Notes under the pieces: model-generated | Seen by the model: the letters and a program-made list of their open reading frames with translations, nothing else | Database searches by the model: none | What the model was told of the DNA's origin: nothing | Origin: an uncultured Lachnospiraceae bacterium | Lineage (GTDB): Bacteria; Bacillota; Clostridia; Lachnospirales; Lachnospiraceae | Assembly (NCBI GenBank): GCA_947175845.1 | Contig: CAMWOK010000092.1 | Span: forward strand, 1 to 9,797 | Length of the DNA: 9,797 nucleotides | Direction: 5' to 3' | Translations under genes and position numbers: made by a program | In this document: positions 1 to 6,797 of the stretch, in pieces | Layout: every line of letters starts with the position of its first letter | Numbering within the stretch: position 1 is the stretch's first letter

Positions 1-50
1 TCCCACAAACTGTGCCGAACATCTGACAGAAAGCATTTTTCAAACACGCT

Positions 51-392
51 CTAGCCTGAAAACTCATTGATAATACATATTTTTCCAACAATATGTGCAT
101 TAAATTCTTCCAGTCTTTCTGCCGGGATCCACAATTCTCTATGATGTGTGTCTCCAACCTGATGGATCTCAAATTGCCCACAGTAAGAATCATCTATCTC
201 GAACTTTGTCACATAGCCTTTGTGGTCATCATTATAGTTTACATTCCATCCAGACGCAATTTCCACTGCGTACTGCTCAGTGAGAACAGGATAAAAAATG
301 GGCTGCTCAGGTAATCTGGGGGGAAATTTGCTATAGTTGCTTTTCTCTATGAGTTTTAATTCTTTTGTGCCAACGGGTCTATATAAAATCAT
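51..392 (-). CDS. Small protein resembling 'ADP-ribosylation/crystallin J1' family
   Basis: This is a 113-aa soluble protein with no signal peptide or membrane segment. It resembles short bacterial proteins commonly annotated as ADP-ribosylation/crystallin J1, recognised from memory by the segments FPPRLPEQPIFYPVL (residues 23-37) and ELWIPAE (86-92), followed by LEEFN and IVGKI. That name is historical, and I see no ADP-ribosyl hydrolase catalytic motif, so the molecular function is unknown. An upstream in-frame ATG at 417-419 would add nine residues. I prefer the ATG at 390-392 because GGAGGG (401-406 on the complementary strand) precedes it by 8 nt, while the upstream ATG has only a weak site. 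The gene stands alone, reads leftward and is AT-richer than the genes after position 1000. The family resemblance is moderately sure; the coding call is surer. Confidence 0.7.
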   Translation of the reverse strand: MILYRPVGTKELKLIEKSNYSKFPPRLPEQPIFYPVLTEQYAVEIASGWNVNYNDDHKGYVTKFEIDDSYCGQFEIHQVGDTHHRELWIPAERLEEFNAHIVGKICIINEFSG

Positions 393-477
393 TCTGCTAT
401 CCCTCCACATAGGATACATATCTTCATGCCGCCTTGTCCTGTTTCCAGACCGTATTTATTCTGTCTGCTGTTGTTTT

Positions 478-483
478 ATTATA
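478..483 (-). promoter_or_regulatory. Possible -10 element for the small protein gene
   Basis: The minus strand reads TATAAT here, 86 nt upstream of the start at 392. No good -35 hexamer lies 16-18 nt upstream (17 nt away it reads TTTTAT), so in this AT-rich stretch the match could be chance. Confidence 0.3.
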
Positions 484-721
484 CATCCATTTCATTAAAA
501 ATAAAAGGGATTTTGGATTCCACACAGAAATTTAGAATTCGATTTTATAAATATCTGCTGCTGCATTTTCAAAAGAAAAACTCCGTTCATACACGCCCTG
601 TGCGAAAAGACTTCCGCCATACTGCAGTACAGTGTGCTCTAACTTCGATGTAGCAGGCGTTTGAATTTTGTGTGAAGCAGGAAGCCGTGCTGCAGCAAAA
701 CAAAGCCAGAATGTAATACAT

Positions 722-755
722 ATATCATATATATACTATGATATTTCAAATCATA
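722..755. repeat. Three alternating ATCATA/TATGAT half-sites at 13-bp period
   Basis: ATCATA (724-729), TATGAT (737-742) and ATCATA (750-755) form two overlapping inverted repeats, with half-sites starting exactly 13 bp apart. The first pair extends to 8-bp arms, ATATCATA and TATGATAT, around a 7-nt spacer. The array lies 60-95 bp upstream of the strong plus-strand promoter. It could be an operator or simply AT-rich local palindromy; no known regulator is recognised. Confidence 0.4.
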
Positions 756-785
756 GCCGACACCACATAGGCAGAACCGCGCATG

Positions 786-845
786 TTTCGAGAATTTCGA
801 GAAAAAAAGAAAATATTTGACATTTCTGTCATATTTTGTTAGAAT
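786..845 (+). promoter_or_regulatory. Strong sigma-A-type promoter with upstream direct repeat and operator-like dyad
   Basis: A consensus -35 TTGACA (817-822) and a -10 TAGAAT (840-845) are separated by exactly 17 nt, and TGT directly before the -10 gives an extended -10. A purine/A-rich stretch at 801-813 could act as an UP element. Upstream is a perfect tandem repeat of TTTCGAGAA (786-794 and 795-803). The dyad TGACA-TTTC-TGTCA (818-831) overlaps the -35, as a repressor site would. No plus-strand protein gene follows until 3656, and a terminator lies at 923-972, so the promoter seems to serve a short non-coding transcript. Confidence 0.7.
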
Positions 846-851
846 ATTCTT

Positions 852-972
852 ATGCTTTTCACTTATTATGTAATATTGTATAAATTCAGTTCGCTATTAT
901 AGTAAAATTAACTATAATTTATAAAGAGACAGAAAAAATCGCAGGGATTCCTGCAATTTTTTCTGTCTCTTT
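852..972 (+). ncRNA. Candidate small RNA, about 120 nt
   Basis: The predicted transcript starts about 7 nt after the -10 at 840-845 and ends at the terminator at 923-972. It holds an 8-bp hairpin ATTATAGT/ACTATAAT (896-903 with 911-918, 7-nt loop) directly before the terminator stem. I see no convincing ORF in it; the ATG near 868 is followed at once by TAA. No known RNA family is recognised. The call rests only on promoter plus terminator architecture. The transcript could instead be a regulatory leader whose downstream gene is lost, or an antisense-acting RNA. Confidence 0.45.
923..972. terminator. Bidirectional intrinsic terminator with 23-bp stem
   Basis: Arms 923-945 and 950-972 pair over 23 positions around a 4-nt loop. 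The only flaw is C940/A955, which becomes a G-U wobble in a minus-strand transcript. The core is GCAGG-GATT-CCTGC flanked by A6 on the left and T6 on the right, so either strand gives a GC hairpin followed by a U-tract. It lies 36 nt past the stop of the gene at 1008-2105 and would end that minus-strand unit, and also the plus-strand small RNA. Confidence 0.8.
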
Positions 973-1007
973 TCACTGTATGCAGTAAATATTTCAGTCA
1001 ACAGACT

Positions 1008-2105
1008 TCAGATCAATTCCTCAAGCCTGCCAGAGTAGCGCAATCCCTCATATCGCTCAAAGGAATAAAGGATCGCTTCCAGCCTGGCCAAAACCTGCTC
1101 AAGGCTGTCCGCTTCATGGATCCGCCAGTGGTTTTGTGTCTCTTTTGCGCCGCTGTCCACGGCAGCCAGAATCCCCGGGGCAAACAGGCTGTTCCCCGCT
1201 ATATACAGATTCAACCGCCCCGTCTTTGCCTTCCGGATGACGAGGTCCAGCCTTCCAAGATGCAGATCGTTGCGGCAGCACCGGCAGATCGTCCCAGCGT
1301 TTCCTGTGATCGCATAGCGATCCCCGCCCAGGCTCCGCAACATGCCGTCCCCCAGCGCCTGCGCGATAAATGTCTCCCCGTCCTCGCCCTGTTTTGCGCA
1401 CAGCTCTGTCAGCTGCTGCCATGTCAGCTCCTTCCCGCCCCACTCAACCGCCTTGTGGGTATAATCAAAGATAGCGCTGTAGACGGGTCTGTACTGTTCG
1501 AGCGTCTCCGATGCATAGCACCCGCGAAAATTCATCCAGGCCGCCCAGTCCTTCGTGTTGAAACGCCTGCTCCCGCAGGTCTCGATCAGCGTTTCCGGCC
1601 TGCCCTCAAAGGCGCCCCTGTCCACGAATATTTCCACCAGCCCCGCCGCCGCGCAGCGGAACTCCTCAAAGGAGTTCGCCTTTCTGCGGAAGCGCTGCTT
1701 TGTCTTGTTTCTCGACCATTTCCTGCGCAGCAGCTGCTCCTCGCAGCGCTGGTCAATGGTGTCGACCCGGTTGAGTGTGAGTTCGAGGCAGTTCGGATAG
1801 AGTTCGACCGTGAGCGGAATTTCAGACAGCTTGTATCTGAAATCATCATCATACTGCTGAAATTCTGTCAGCGCCCGCATCGACAGCCGTTCGGCCGTCT
1901 CATCCGACTCGATAAAACCGGCGTACCTGCAGGCGACGTACTCATAGTTGGTGACGGCATCCGGCAGTCCCAGCCCGCGCCCCAGCTCCAGAACGCGCTC
2001 CTGCGACATGGTTACGCCGCCCCCGAACGCGTTTCGCATCTCCCGGTACAGGCGGATTCTGCTCGTGCTCATGTTGTGCAGTTCATTCAGTGCAATATAG
2101 TACAT
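1008..2105 (-). CDS. Unrecognised 365-aa soluble protein, second gene of MFS unit
   Basis: I do not recognise this family. It is a 365-aa soluble protein with no signal peptide or membrane segment. Visible features are an Arg-rich helical N-terminus, a strongly basic patch at about residues 127-142 (RRKWSRNKTKQRFRRK), and a C-x-C-C cluster at residues 274-277 followed by NDLHLGRLDL, which might bind metal. The C-terminal third (RLNLYIAGNSLFAPGILAAV) looks like an alpha/beta fold. An in-frame ATG at 2124-2126 overlaps the permease stop but has no ribosome site. The ATG at 2103-2105 has AGGGAG 6 nt upstream and is chosen. The start lies 17 nt after the permease stop, implying co-transcription and a shared role. 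A long plus-strand ORF over the same DNA has biased composition and no ribosome site. Confidence 0.8.
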   Translation of the reverse strand: MYYIALNELHNMSTSRIRLYREMRNAFGGGVTMSQERVLELGRGLGLPDAVTNYEYVACRYAGFIESDETAERLSMRALTEFQQYDDDFRYKLSEIPLTVELYPNCLELTLNRVDTIDQRCEEQLLRRKWSRNKTKQRFRRKANSFEEFRCAAAGLVEIFVDRGAFEGRPETLIETCGSRRFNTKDWAAWMNFRGCYASETLEQYRPVYSAIFDYTHKAVEWGGKELTWQQLTELCAKQGEDGETFIAQALGDGMLRSLGGDRYAITGNAGTICRCCRNDLHLGRLDLVIRKAKTGRLNLYIAGNSLFAPGILAAVDSGAKETQNHWRIHEADSLEQVLARLEAILYSFERYEGLRYSGRLEELI

Positions 2106-2122
2106 CGTATTCTCCCTATGAA

Positions 2123-3295
2123 TCATCTGTTGTCAGCCAAACCTGTATTCTGTGTATGGTTCGAGATTCCAAGAACCATGAGCAGAATCCCCGCGCCCAA
2201 AAAGCAGGCAAAGACGCCGATTCCTGCGATAAATGCCGACGCAAAAAGAACGATCATCTCGATCAGATTGCCAGCCATATTCGCGGCGGACAAAATTGTC
2301 GCCCGCCTGCTTTCCTGACCACATCGGTCAATATATGTGTTCTCCATGCTGACCAGTATCAGTTGCGGAACGGTCAACACCAGTGGAAGCACCACCATAA
2401 CCGGCACGACAATCCCGGGTGTCCGGCTCACGCCAAACACCGCCATCAGCGCGCCCGCGGCAAGAATGAACGCAAGCATTGCCGTGCGGCAGCGCGCGCC
2501 GGGAATGCGGCCGAGCAGCTTCTCCGCGCGCATCTGCACCGCGGAATACGCGATGATAATCAGCGACATCAGCTCCGCGCGCAACCCGCACGCGAGCAGT
2601 TTGTCCACATAGAAGAAGTTGATCAACAAAAATGCGACCGAAAATCCCGCCCCAAGCAGAACCATCAAAATCATGCGCGCATCCGCAAAGACTGCCAGCA
2701 TCCCCGCCCTGCCGCGCGTTCTGTTCTCCGTGGGCATGGCTGCGTACGGCTCCCGCTCTACTCCTGCCGCACAGGGGATTCCGGCAGCGCTGGCGGCGAT
2801 TGTGGCGGCGATCAGCGCAGGGATCGCACCCATTTGATATATCGCCGCGTAAAGCAGGGTACTCACAATAAAGCCGGCGGTGCCGAAATTGGACACGCGC
2901 GCCATTTTTACCGGGCAGCGGCTGCCCTCGTACACGCTGTAGATGTACGCCTCCTGTGTCCCTGAGAGGAAGCACGCGGCAAGGCCCTCGACGGCCGCCT
3001 CGGCCACAAACAGCAAATAACTGCCTTCCATATATGCCGCAAGCAGGAGCACTCTTGCCAGAACGAGCGCAGCCTGGGCGAGAACCATGGTATTTTTGTA
3101 ACCGATCCTGTCCGTGATCATACCGGACGGTATCTCAAACACAAAGATAATCAGCGACAACACCGCCTGCAGCACAAAAAACTGCGCTGTGGACACCCCC
3201 GCATTTGTCCGCACAAGCAGCGCCACAGGCGCATAAAAAACAAGGCCGTTGAAAAACGACAAAATGTCCAGTCTGTCTATATTTATTTTTTTCAT
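2123..3295 (-). CDS. Major facilitator superfamily (MFS) transporter
   Basis: This is a 390-aa polytopic inner-membrane protein with about 10-12 hydrophobic segments along its length, normal for MFS permeases. The loop after the second helix carries an MFS motif A, G-x-x-x-D-R-x-G-x-K (G58, D62, R63, G65, K67). A degenerate copy, AEKLLGRIPGARC, sits at the matching place in the second half, reflecting the two-fold repeat of the fold. It probably works as a proton-coupled secondary transporter, likely an efflux pump. The substrate cannot be read from sequence. The start has AGGAG 6 nt upstream. A promoter lies at 3458-3486 with an unusual leader of about 155 nt. The next gene, of unknown function, begins 17 nt after its stop. 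Confidence 0.88.
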   Translation of the reverse strand: MKKINIDRLDILSFFNGLVFYAPVALLVRTNAGVSTAQFFVLQAVLSLIIFVFEIPSGMITDRIGYKNTMVLAQAALVLARVLLLAAYMEGSYLLFVAEAAVEGLAACFLSGTQEAYIYSVYEGSRCPVKMARVSNFGTAGFIVSTLLYAAIYQMGAIPALIAATIAASAAGIPCAAGVEREPYAAMPTENRTRGRAGMLAVFADARMILMVLLGAGFSVAFLLINFFYVDKLLACGLRAELMSLIIIAYSAVQMRAEKLLGRIPGARCRTAMLAFILAAGALMAVFGVSRTPGIVVPVMVVLPLVLTVPQLILVSMENTYIDRCGQESRRATILSAANMAGNLIEMIVLFASAFIAGIGVFACFLGAGILLMVLGISNHTQNTGLADNR

Positions 3296-3390
3296 TGTAA
3301 TCTCCTGTCATCTGGATAACTCTCGTTGTCTCGACAGGGATTTATGACGGATTGTTGTGGGTTGTTTTCTGAGAATGCTTCATCTTGCAA
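3292..3390 (-). CDS. Possible 32-aa leader ORF overlapping the MFS start
   Basis: A TTG start at 3388-3390 is preceded by AAGGAG with 5 nt spacing and opens a 32-codon frame (starting L/M-QDEAFSENN, ending DDRRLQ). Its TGA overlaps the permease ATG as ATGA, the usual geometry of translational coupling. It lies wholly inside the predicted 5' leader. A competing ATG at 3381-3383 in another frame gives a 13-codon peptide, MKHSQKTTHNNPS, 12 nt after the same AAGGAG. The peptide is hydrophilic with no recognised domain. It could be a regulatory leader peptide or a chance frame, and no homology could be checked. Confidence 0.3.
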   Translation of the reverse strand: MQDEAFSENNPQQSVINPCRDNESYPDDRRLQ

Positions 3391-3413
3391 TGACACTCCT
3401 TTGTCTTCCTGCC

Positions 3414-3447
3414 GCAGGCAATGCCTGCCAGCCGGATTCCGCCGGCT
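3414..3447. repeat. Two tandem GC-rich hairpins in the MFS 5' leader
   Basis: GCAGGC/GCCTGC (3414-3419 with 3423-3428, 3-nt loop) is followed by AGCCGG/CCGGCT (3430-3435 with 3442-3447, 6-nt loop). With a minus-strand start near 3451, both would fold at the very 5' end of the permease mRNA. Neither has a T-tract on either strand, so they are not intrinsic terminators. An mRNA-stabilising or regulatory role is possible. Confidence 0.55.
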
Positions 3448-3457
3448 CCTTGGTATC

Positions 3458-3486
3458 AGTCTAGCATTGAATACCGCCCCCGTCAA
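3458..3486 (-). promoter_or_regulatory. Promoter of the MFS/unknown-protein unit
   Basis: The minus strand has TTGACG (3481-3486), a 17-nt spacer and TAGACT (3458-3463), with TGC immediately before the -10 giving an extended -10. Transcription would start near 3451, leaving a leader of about 155 nt before the permease ATG. It faces away from the regulator promoter at 3572-3600, so one operator between them could control both directions. Confidence 0.65.
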
Positions 3487-3571
3487 CCAGATTTGCAGTG
3501 CGCGGCGGCACATATTTGCCAGCCGCTTCCCAAATGTTAAGAAAAAGTGCCTTATTGCATAGCCGCGCTGG

Positions 3572-3600
3572 TGGATTTTCCCCGGCGGAGACGGTATACT
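3572..3600 (+). promoter_or_regulatory. Likely promoter of the XRE regulator gene
   Basis: The -10 TATACT (3595-3600) lies 17 nt after a weak -35 TGGATT (3572-3577, three of six consensus bases). Start of transcription near 3607 would leave a leader of about 50 nt. It is divergent from the permease promoter about 90 bp away. Confidence 0.5.
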
Positions 3601-3655
3601 GGTTTTCAGAACGGACGAAGCGCCGTTTTAAAAAAACGAGATGAGGAGGAACCCT

Positions 3656-4108
3656 ATGAACTTGGGAAACAGTTTATTTCATGCGCGCAAAAACAGCGGA
3701 ATGACACAGGAGGAGGTCGCAGAGCAGCTCGGCGTGAGCCGCCAGACCATCTCGAAATGGGAAACCGACGAGACGCTGCCCGACATCCGACAGTCAAAGC
3801 GGATGGCACTGCTGTACAAGGTGTCTCTGGATGAGTTGATTAACTTTGACGTGGATGTCCGGGAGATCGAGCAGTGTATCGAGCGGACCAGCGAGGAGAC
3901 ACAGGCAAAGATCGACTGGACTGCCGCGTGGGGCAAAAAGTATCCGATACTGCTCCAGTACCAGAGCGCGGTCAATATCCCCAACTACGCCGCGCGGCTT
4001 GGCGGGATGCTCGACGAGCTGATGCAGGAATACGGGTACAGCCAAATGGATGCATTTCTCGTCCTCAAGGACATCCTCGCCACAGTGTGGAAGGACCGGG
4101 CAAACTGA
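3656..4108 (+). CDS. XRE-family helix-turn-helix transcriptional regulator
   Basis: This 150-aa cytoplasmic DNA-binding protein has an N-terminal Cro/C1-type HTH at about residues 5-60. Helix 2 is TQEEVAEQLG (17-26), the recognition helix is SRQTISKWE (28-36), and the usual LPDI...LLYKVSLDELI follows. The C-terminal 85 residues form a helical region (LDELMQEYGYSQMDAFLVLKDI), probably for dimerisation or ligand sensing. An ATG at 3641 is in frame, but AGGAGG at 3644-3649 lies inside that extension and 6 nt before the ATG at 3656, which fixes the start. The gene is divergent from the permease unit and 102 nt upstream of the GH3 gene, so either could be its target, and autoregulation is common in such proteins. 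The family call is sure; the target is not known. Confidence 0.92.
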   Translation: MNLGNSLFHARKNSGMTQEEVAEQLGVSRQTISKWETDETLPDIRQSKRMALLYKVSLDELINFDVDVREIEQCIERTSEETQAKIDWTAAWGKKYPILLQYQSAVNIPNYAARLGGMLDELMQEYGYSQMDAFLVLKDILATVWKDRAN

Positions 4109-4153
4109 CGCGAACCGGAAGTCTCCGCCCGCAGTCTGACCGATGCGAATCTC

Positions 4154-4181
4154 TTGTAAAGTTCCTGAGTCGTGGTATAAT
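4154..4181 (+). promoter_or_regulatory. Promoter of the GH3 gene
   Basis: A perfect -10 TATAAT (4176-4181) carries an extended TGG and lies 16 nt after TTGTAA (4154-4159, four of six consensus bases). The start codon at 4211 follows 29 nt later, with AGGAGGG at 4198-4204. The GH3 gene is therefore not solely dependent on read-through from the regulator. Confidence 0.65.
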
Positions 4182-4210
4182 AGAAAAAAGTGGATTCAGG
4201 AGGGAAACGC

Positions 4211-6745
4211 ATGAACAGAACAATCAAACAACAAATCTTGCCCGGAGTGCCGTATCCGCAGGAGCGCGATTACGAGATCCGCAACCGGCAGCTTGCAAGA
4301 GCTGCCGCGGCTGAGGGCATGGTACTGCTGAAAAATGACAACAACATTCTGCCGATTCCAAAGGGAACGTCAATTGCGCTCTACGGCGCAGGCGCCGCCC
4401 ACACGCTCAAGGGCGGAACCGGTTCGGGAGATGTCAACAGCCGCGGGACTGTCAGTATTCTGGAAGGACTCCGAAATGCCGGGTATCGGATTGCCACGCA
4501 GGACTGGCTGGACGCGTACGACGAGGCCTACGCGCAGGCGCGCGCAGCATGGCGCGAGTCGGTCTGGCAGAAAGAAGCTCAGATGCGGGAGGCGGACGAT
4601 TCCGGCTTCCACTTTTTCTTTGCATACACGGAGACGCCCTTTCTCTTTCCGGTGGGGGATCTGCCCGAAAAGGCGGAGGCAGACACCGCGATATACGTGC
4701 TGAGCCGGCAGGCGGGAGAAGGCAAGGACCGGGCAGACTGCAGCGGAGACTTCACGCTTTCCGAGCAGGAGGAGCGGGTAATCGCGCGGATCTGCGCGCT
4801 GTATCCGCACGTTTTGATTGTGCTGAATACGGGCGGAATCGTGGATCTGTCCTTTGTCGACTGCCATCGAAGCATTAAGGGTGTCATCTACATGCATCAG
4901 CCGGGAATGGAGGCTGGAAACGCCCTGGCAGACCTGATTTGCGGAACTGTTGTCCCGAGCGGCAAACTGACCGACAGCTGGCCATACGCTTACGCGGATT
5001 ACCCGAACGCGTCCGTGTTTTCCCACAACAACGGAAATGTCGAGAAGGAGCAATACGTTGAAGGAATCTATGTGGGCTACCGCTATTTTGACACATTCGG
5101 CGTTCCTGTGCGGCACTGTTTTGGCTACGGACTGTCCTACACCGATTTTGTGACAGAGACATTGGGCGTCGAACACTTTAATCTGGGTACGCAGAACCCG
5201 GAAATCGGCGTCAGGGTGAAGATAACGAACACCGGGACGCGCTATGCCGGCAGGGAAGTTGTCCAGCTCTACGCCTCGTGTCCGCAGGGCAGGCTTGACA
5301 AGGAATACCGCCGCCTTGTCGGATTTTACAAGACAAGACTGCTTGCGCCGGGGGAGAGCCAGGAGGAAACAATACGGTTTCCTGTCAGTGCCATGGCCTC
5401 CTACCACGAAGATCGGTCCGCGTGGATTCTCGAGGAGGGGTGCTATGGAATTTTTGTCGGAAACAGTCTGGAAAATTCCGTCTTCAGCGCTTCCATCCAG
5501 ATGGACGGGGAGGCCGTTGTGATGGAGACGCAGCATCTGTGCCCGCTGCGGGAGCAGTTCAATGAACTTCATGGGGATTGCGCAAAGACAGACGCGCGCA
5601 GGGAAGTCTGGCTGCGGGAGGTTTCGGACAAGCCAGAACTCACAGTGCACCACTTTGATATCCAGAAGAGAGAACTTTCTTACGGGAGAGCCTTTCAGGA
5701 TGTGCCGGACGAGGTGGCTGCGTTTGTCGACAGCCTTGAGACGGACCAGCTCATCGAGCTTGCAACCGGGGATATCTCCAAAGCGCAGGGCAGCAATCTT
5801 GGGGCAGCCGGAAACAGTGTGCCGGGTTCCGCCGCGCAGACCAGCGGATGCGCAGCCGGACAGAGGCTTGCAAGTATCGTGCTCGCCGACGGACCTGCCG
5901 GACTGCGGCTGAACAAAACCTATCAGGCTCTGAATGGAAAGCCGCTCTCCACGCCCTTTGAGAGGGCGATAGAAGATGGATTTTTTGCGCGGGGAGAGAC
6001 CGCCACGGAGGGCGAGACATACTATCAATACTGCACGGCGATCCCGGTGGGAACTGTGCTCGCCCAGAGCTGGGATACAAAACTCCTGCGCACATGCGGA
6101 AAGGCTGTGGCGCAGGAGATGGACGCGTTTGGCGTCACGCTCTGGCTTGCCCCCGGTATGAATATTCACAGGAATCCGCTGTGCGGCAGAAACTTTGAGT
6201 ACTACTCCGAGGATCCGCTAATCTCGGGTCTGATGGCCGCCGCCATGACAGACGGGGTACAGTCCCAAAAGGGCTGCGGGACGACCATCAAACACTTTGC
6301 CTGCAACAACCAGGAGGACAACCGGATGCATTCGGACAGTATTGTGTCCGAGCGCGCGCTGCGCGAGATCTACCTGAAAGGGTTTGAGATTGCGGTCACA
6401 AAGTCCCAGCCTATGGCGATCATGACAAGCTACAACTTAGTGAACGGCGTCCATGCCGCGAACAGTTATGATTTGTGCACGAAGGCCGCCAGAAACGAAT
6501 GGGGCTTCCGGGGCCTGATTATGACCGACTGGACGACAACGCACAACGGGCCGGACTGCACGGCGAGCGGCTGTGTGCGCGCCGGAAACGATATTGTGAT
6601 GCCGGGGTGCGACAACGATCACGAAAATCTGAGGAAGGAACTTGGCGACGGTACGCTGGATATCCGGGAACTGAAGCTGGCGATCGGCCATCTTGTCAAT
6701 GTTGTCTGGCAGTCGAACCGGTATGTTGATTCGACCACAAACTGA
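4211..6745 (+). CDS. Glycoside hydrolase family 3, beta-glucosidase-like, domain-swapped
   Basis: This 844-aa enzyme has the GH3 domains in reversed order. The GH3 C-terminal alpha/beta-sandwich comes first (about 15-320), then a fibronectin-III-like domain (about 331-418), then the catalytic barrel (about 500-840). The nucleophile is D773 in MTDW. Substrate-binding signatures are DGPAGLR (D560), R660 in GRNFEYYSEDP, and K694-H695 in IKHFACNNQEDNR. The acid/base candidate is E170 in AGEGKDR of the sandwich domain. These predict retaining hydrolysis of beta-glucosides or similar glycosides. No signal peptide is present, so it should act in the cytosol on imported sugars. The start follows AGGAGGG by 6 nt; an in-frame GTG at 4190 lacks such a site. 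The reversed order is known from Ruminococcus and Butyrivibrio beta-glucosidases. Beta-xylosidase or another beta-glycosidase specificity cannot be excluded. Confidence 0.93.
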   Translation: MNRTIKQQILPGVPYPQERDYEIRNRQLARAAAAEGMVLLKNDNNILPIPKGTSIALYGAGAAHTLKGGTGSGDVNSRGTVSILEGLRNAGYRIATQDWLDAYDEAYAQARAAWRESVWQKEAQMREADDSGFHFFFAYTETPFLFPVGDLPEKAEADTAIYVLSRQAGEGKDRADCSGDFTLSEQEERVIARICALYPHVLIVLNTGGIVDLSFVDCHRSIKGVIYMHQPGMEAGNALADLICGTVVPSGKLTDSWPYAYADYPNASVFSHNNGNVEKEQYVEGIYVGYRYFDTFGVPVRHCFGYGLSYTDFVTETLGVEHFNLGTQNPEIGVRVKITNTGTRYAGREVVQLYASCPQGRLDKEYRRLVGFYKTRLLAPGESQEETIRFPVSAMASYHEDRSAWILEEGCYGIFVGNSLENSVFSASIQMDGEAVVMETQHLCPLREQFNELHGDCAKTDARREVWLREVSDKPELTVHHFDIQKRELSYGRAFQDVPDEVAAFVDSLETDQLIELATGDISKAQGSNLGAAGNSVPGSAAQTSGCAAGQRLASIVLADGPAGLRLNKTYQALNGKPLSTPFERAIEDGFFARGETATEGETYYQYCTAIPVGTVLAQSWDTKLLRTCGKAVAQEMDAFGVTLWLAPGMNIHRNPLCGRNFEYYSEDPLISGLMAAAMTDGVQSQKGCGTTIKHFACNNQEDNRMHSDSIVSERALREIYLKGFEIAVTKSQPMAIMTSYNLVNGVHAANSYDLCTKAARNEWGFRGLIMTDWTTTHNGPDCTASGCVRAGNDIVMPGCDNDHENLRKELGDGTLDIRELKLAIGHLVNVVWQSNRYVDSTTN

Positions 6746-6771
6746 ACTGCAGTGCCCCAAAATGATATAGT
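6743..6771 (+). promoter_or_regulatory. Possible promoter of the ABC-F gene
   Basis: TGA-TATAGT (extended -10, hexamer 6766-6771) lies 17 nt after TGAACT (6743-6748, three of six consensus bases), overlapping the GH3 stop codon. No terminator is seen in the 52-nt gap between the genes, so read-through from GH3 is also possible. Confidence 0.4.
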
Positions 6772-6797
6772 ACGTATAGATAGAAAGGTTTAACCGT

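Noticed and set aside
426..653. A 75-codon plus-strand frame in the AT-rich gap
   Set aside because: No ribosome site precedes its ATG, the composition is unremarkable, and it spans the predicted upstream region of the minus-strand gene.
1116..2318. A 400-codon plus-strand open frame opposite the unknown protein and the permease end
   Set aside because: It has Pro/Arg/Gln-rich composition, no ribosome site, and crosses two genes that have good starts and coupling on the other strand. It is a GC-driven shadow.
3414..3447. GC-rich hairpins as terminators
   Set aside because: No T-tract follows either hairpin on either strand, and they sit at the 5' end of a predicted transcript.
4370..6169. 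A 599-codon minus-strand open frame inside the GH3 gene
   Set aside because: The sense strand encodes unmistakable GH3 motifs throughout. The antisense frame has random-looking composition and no recognisable domain.
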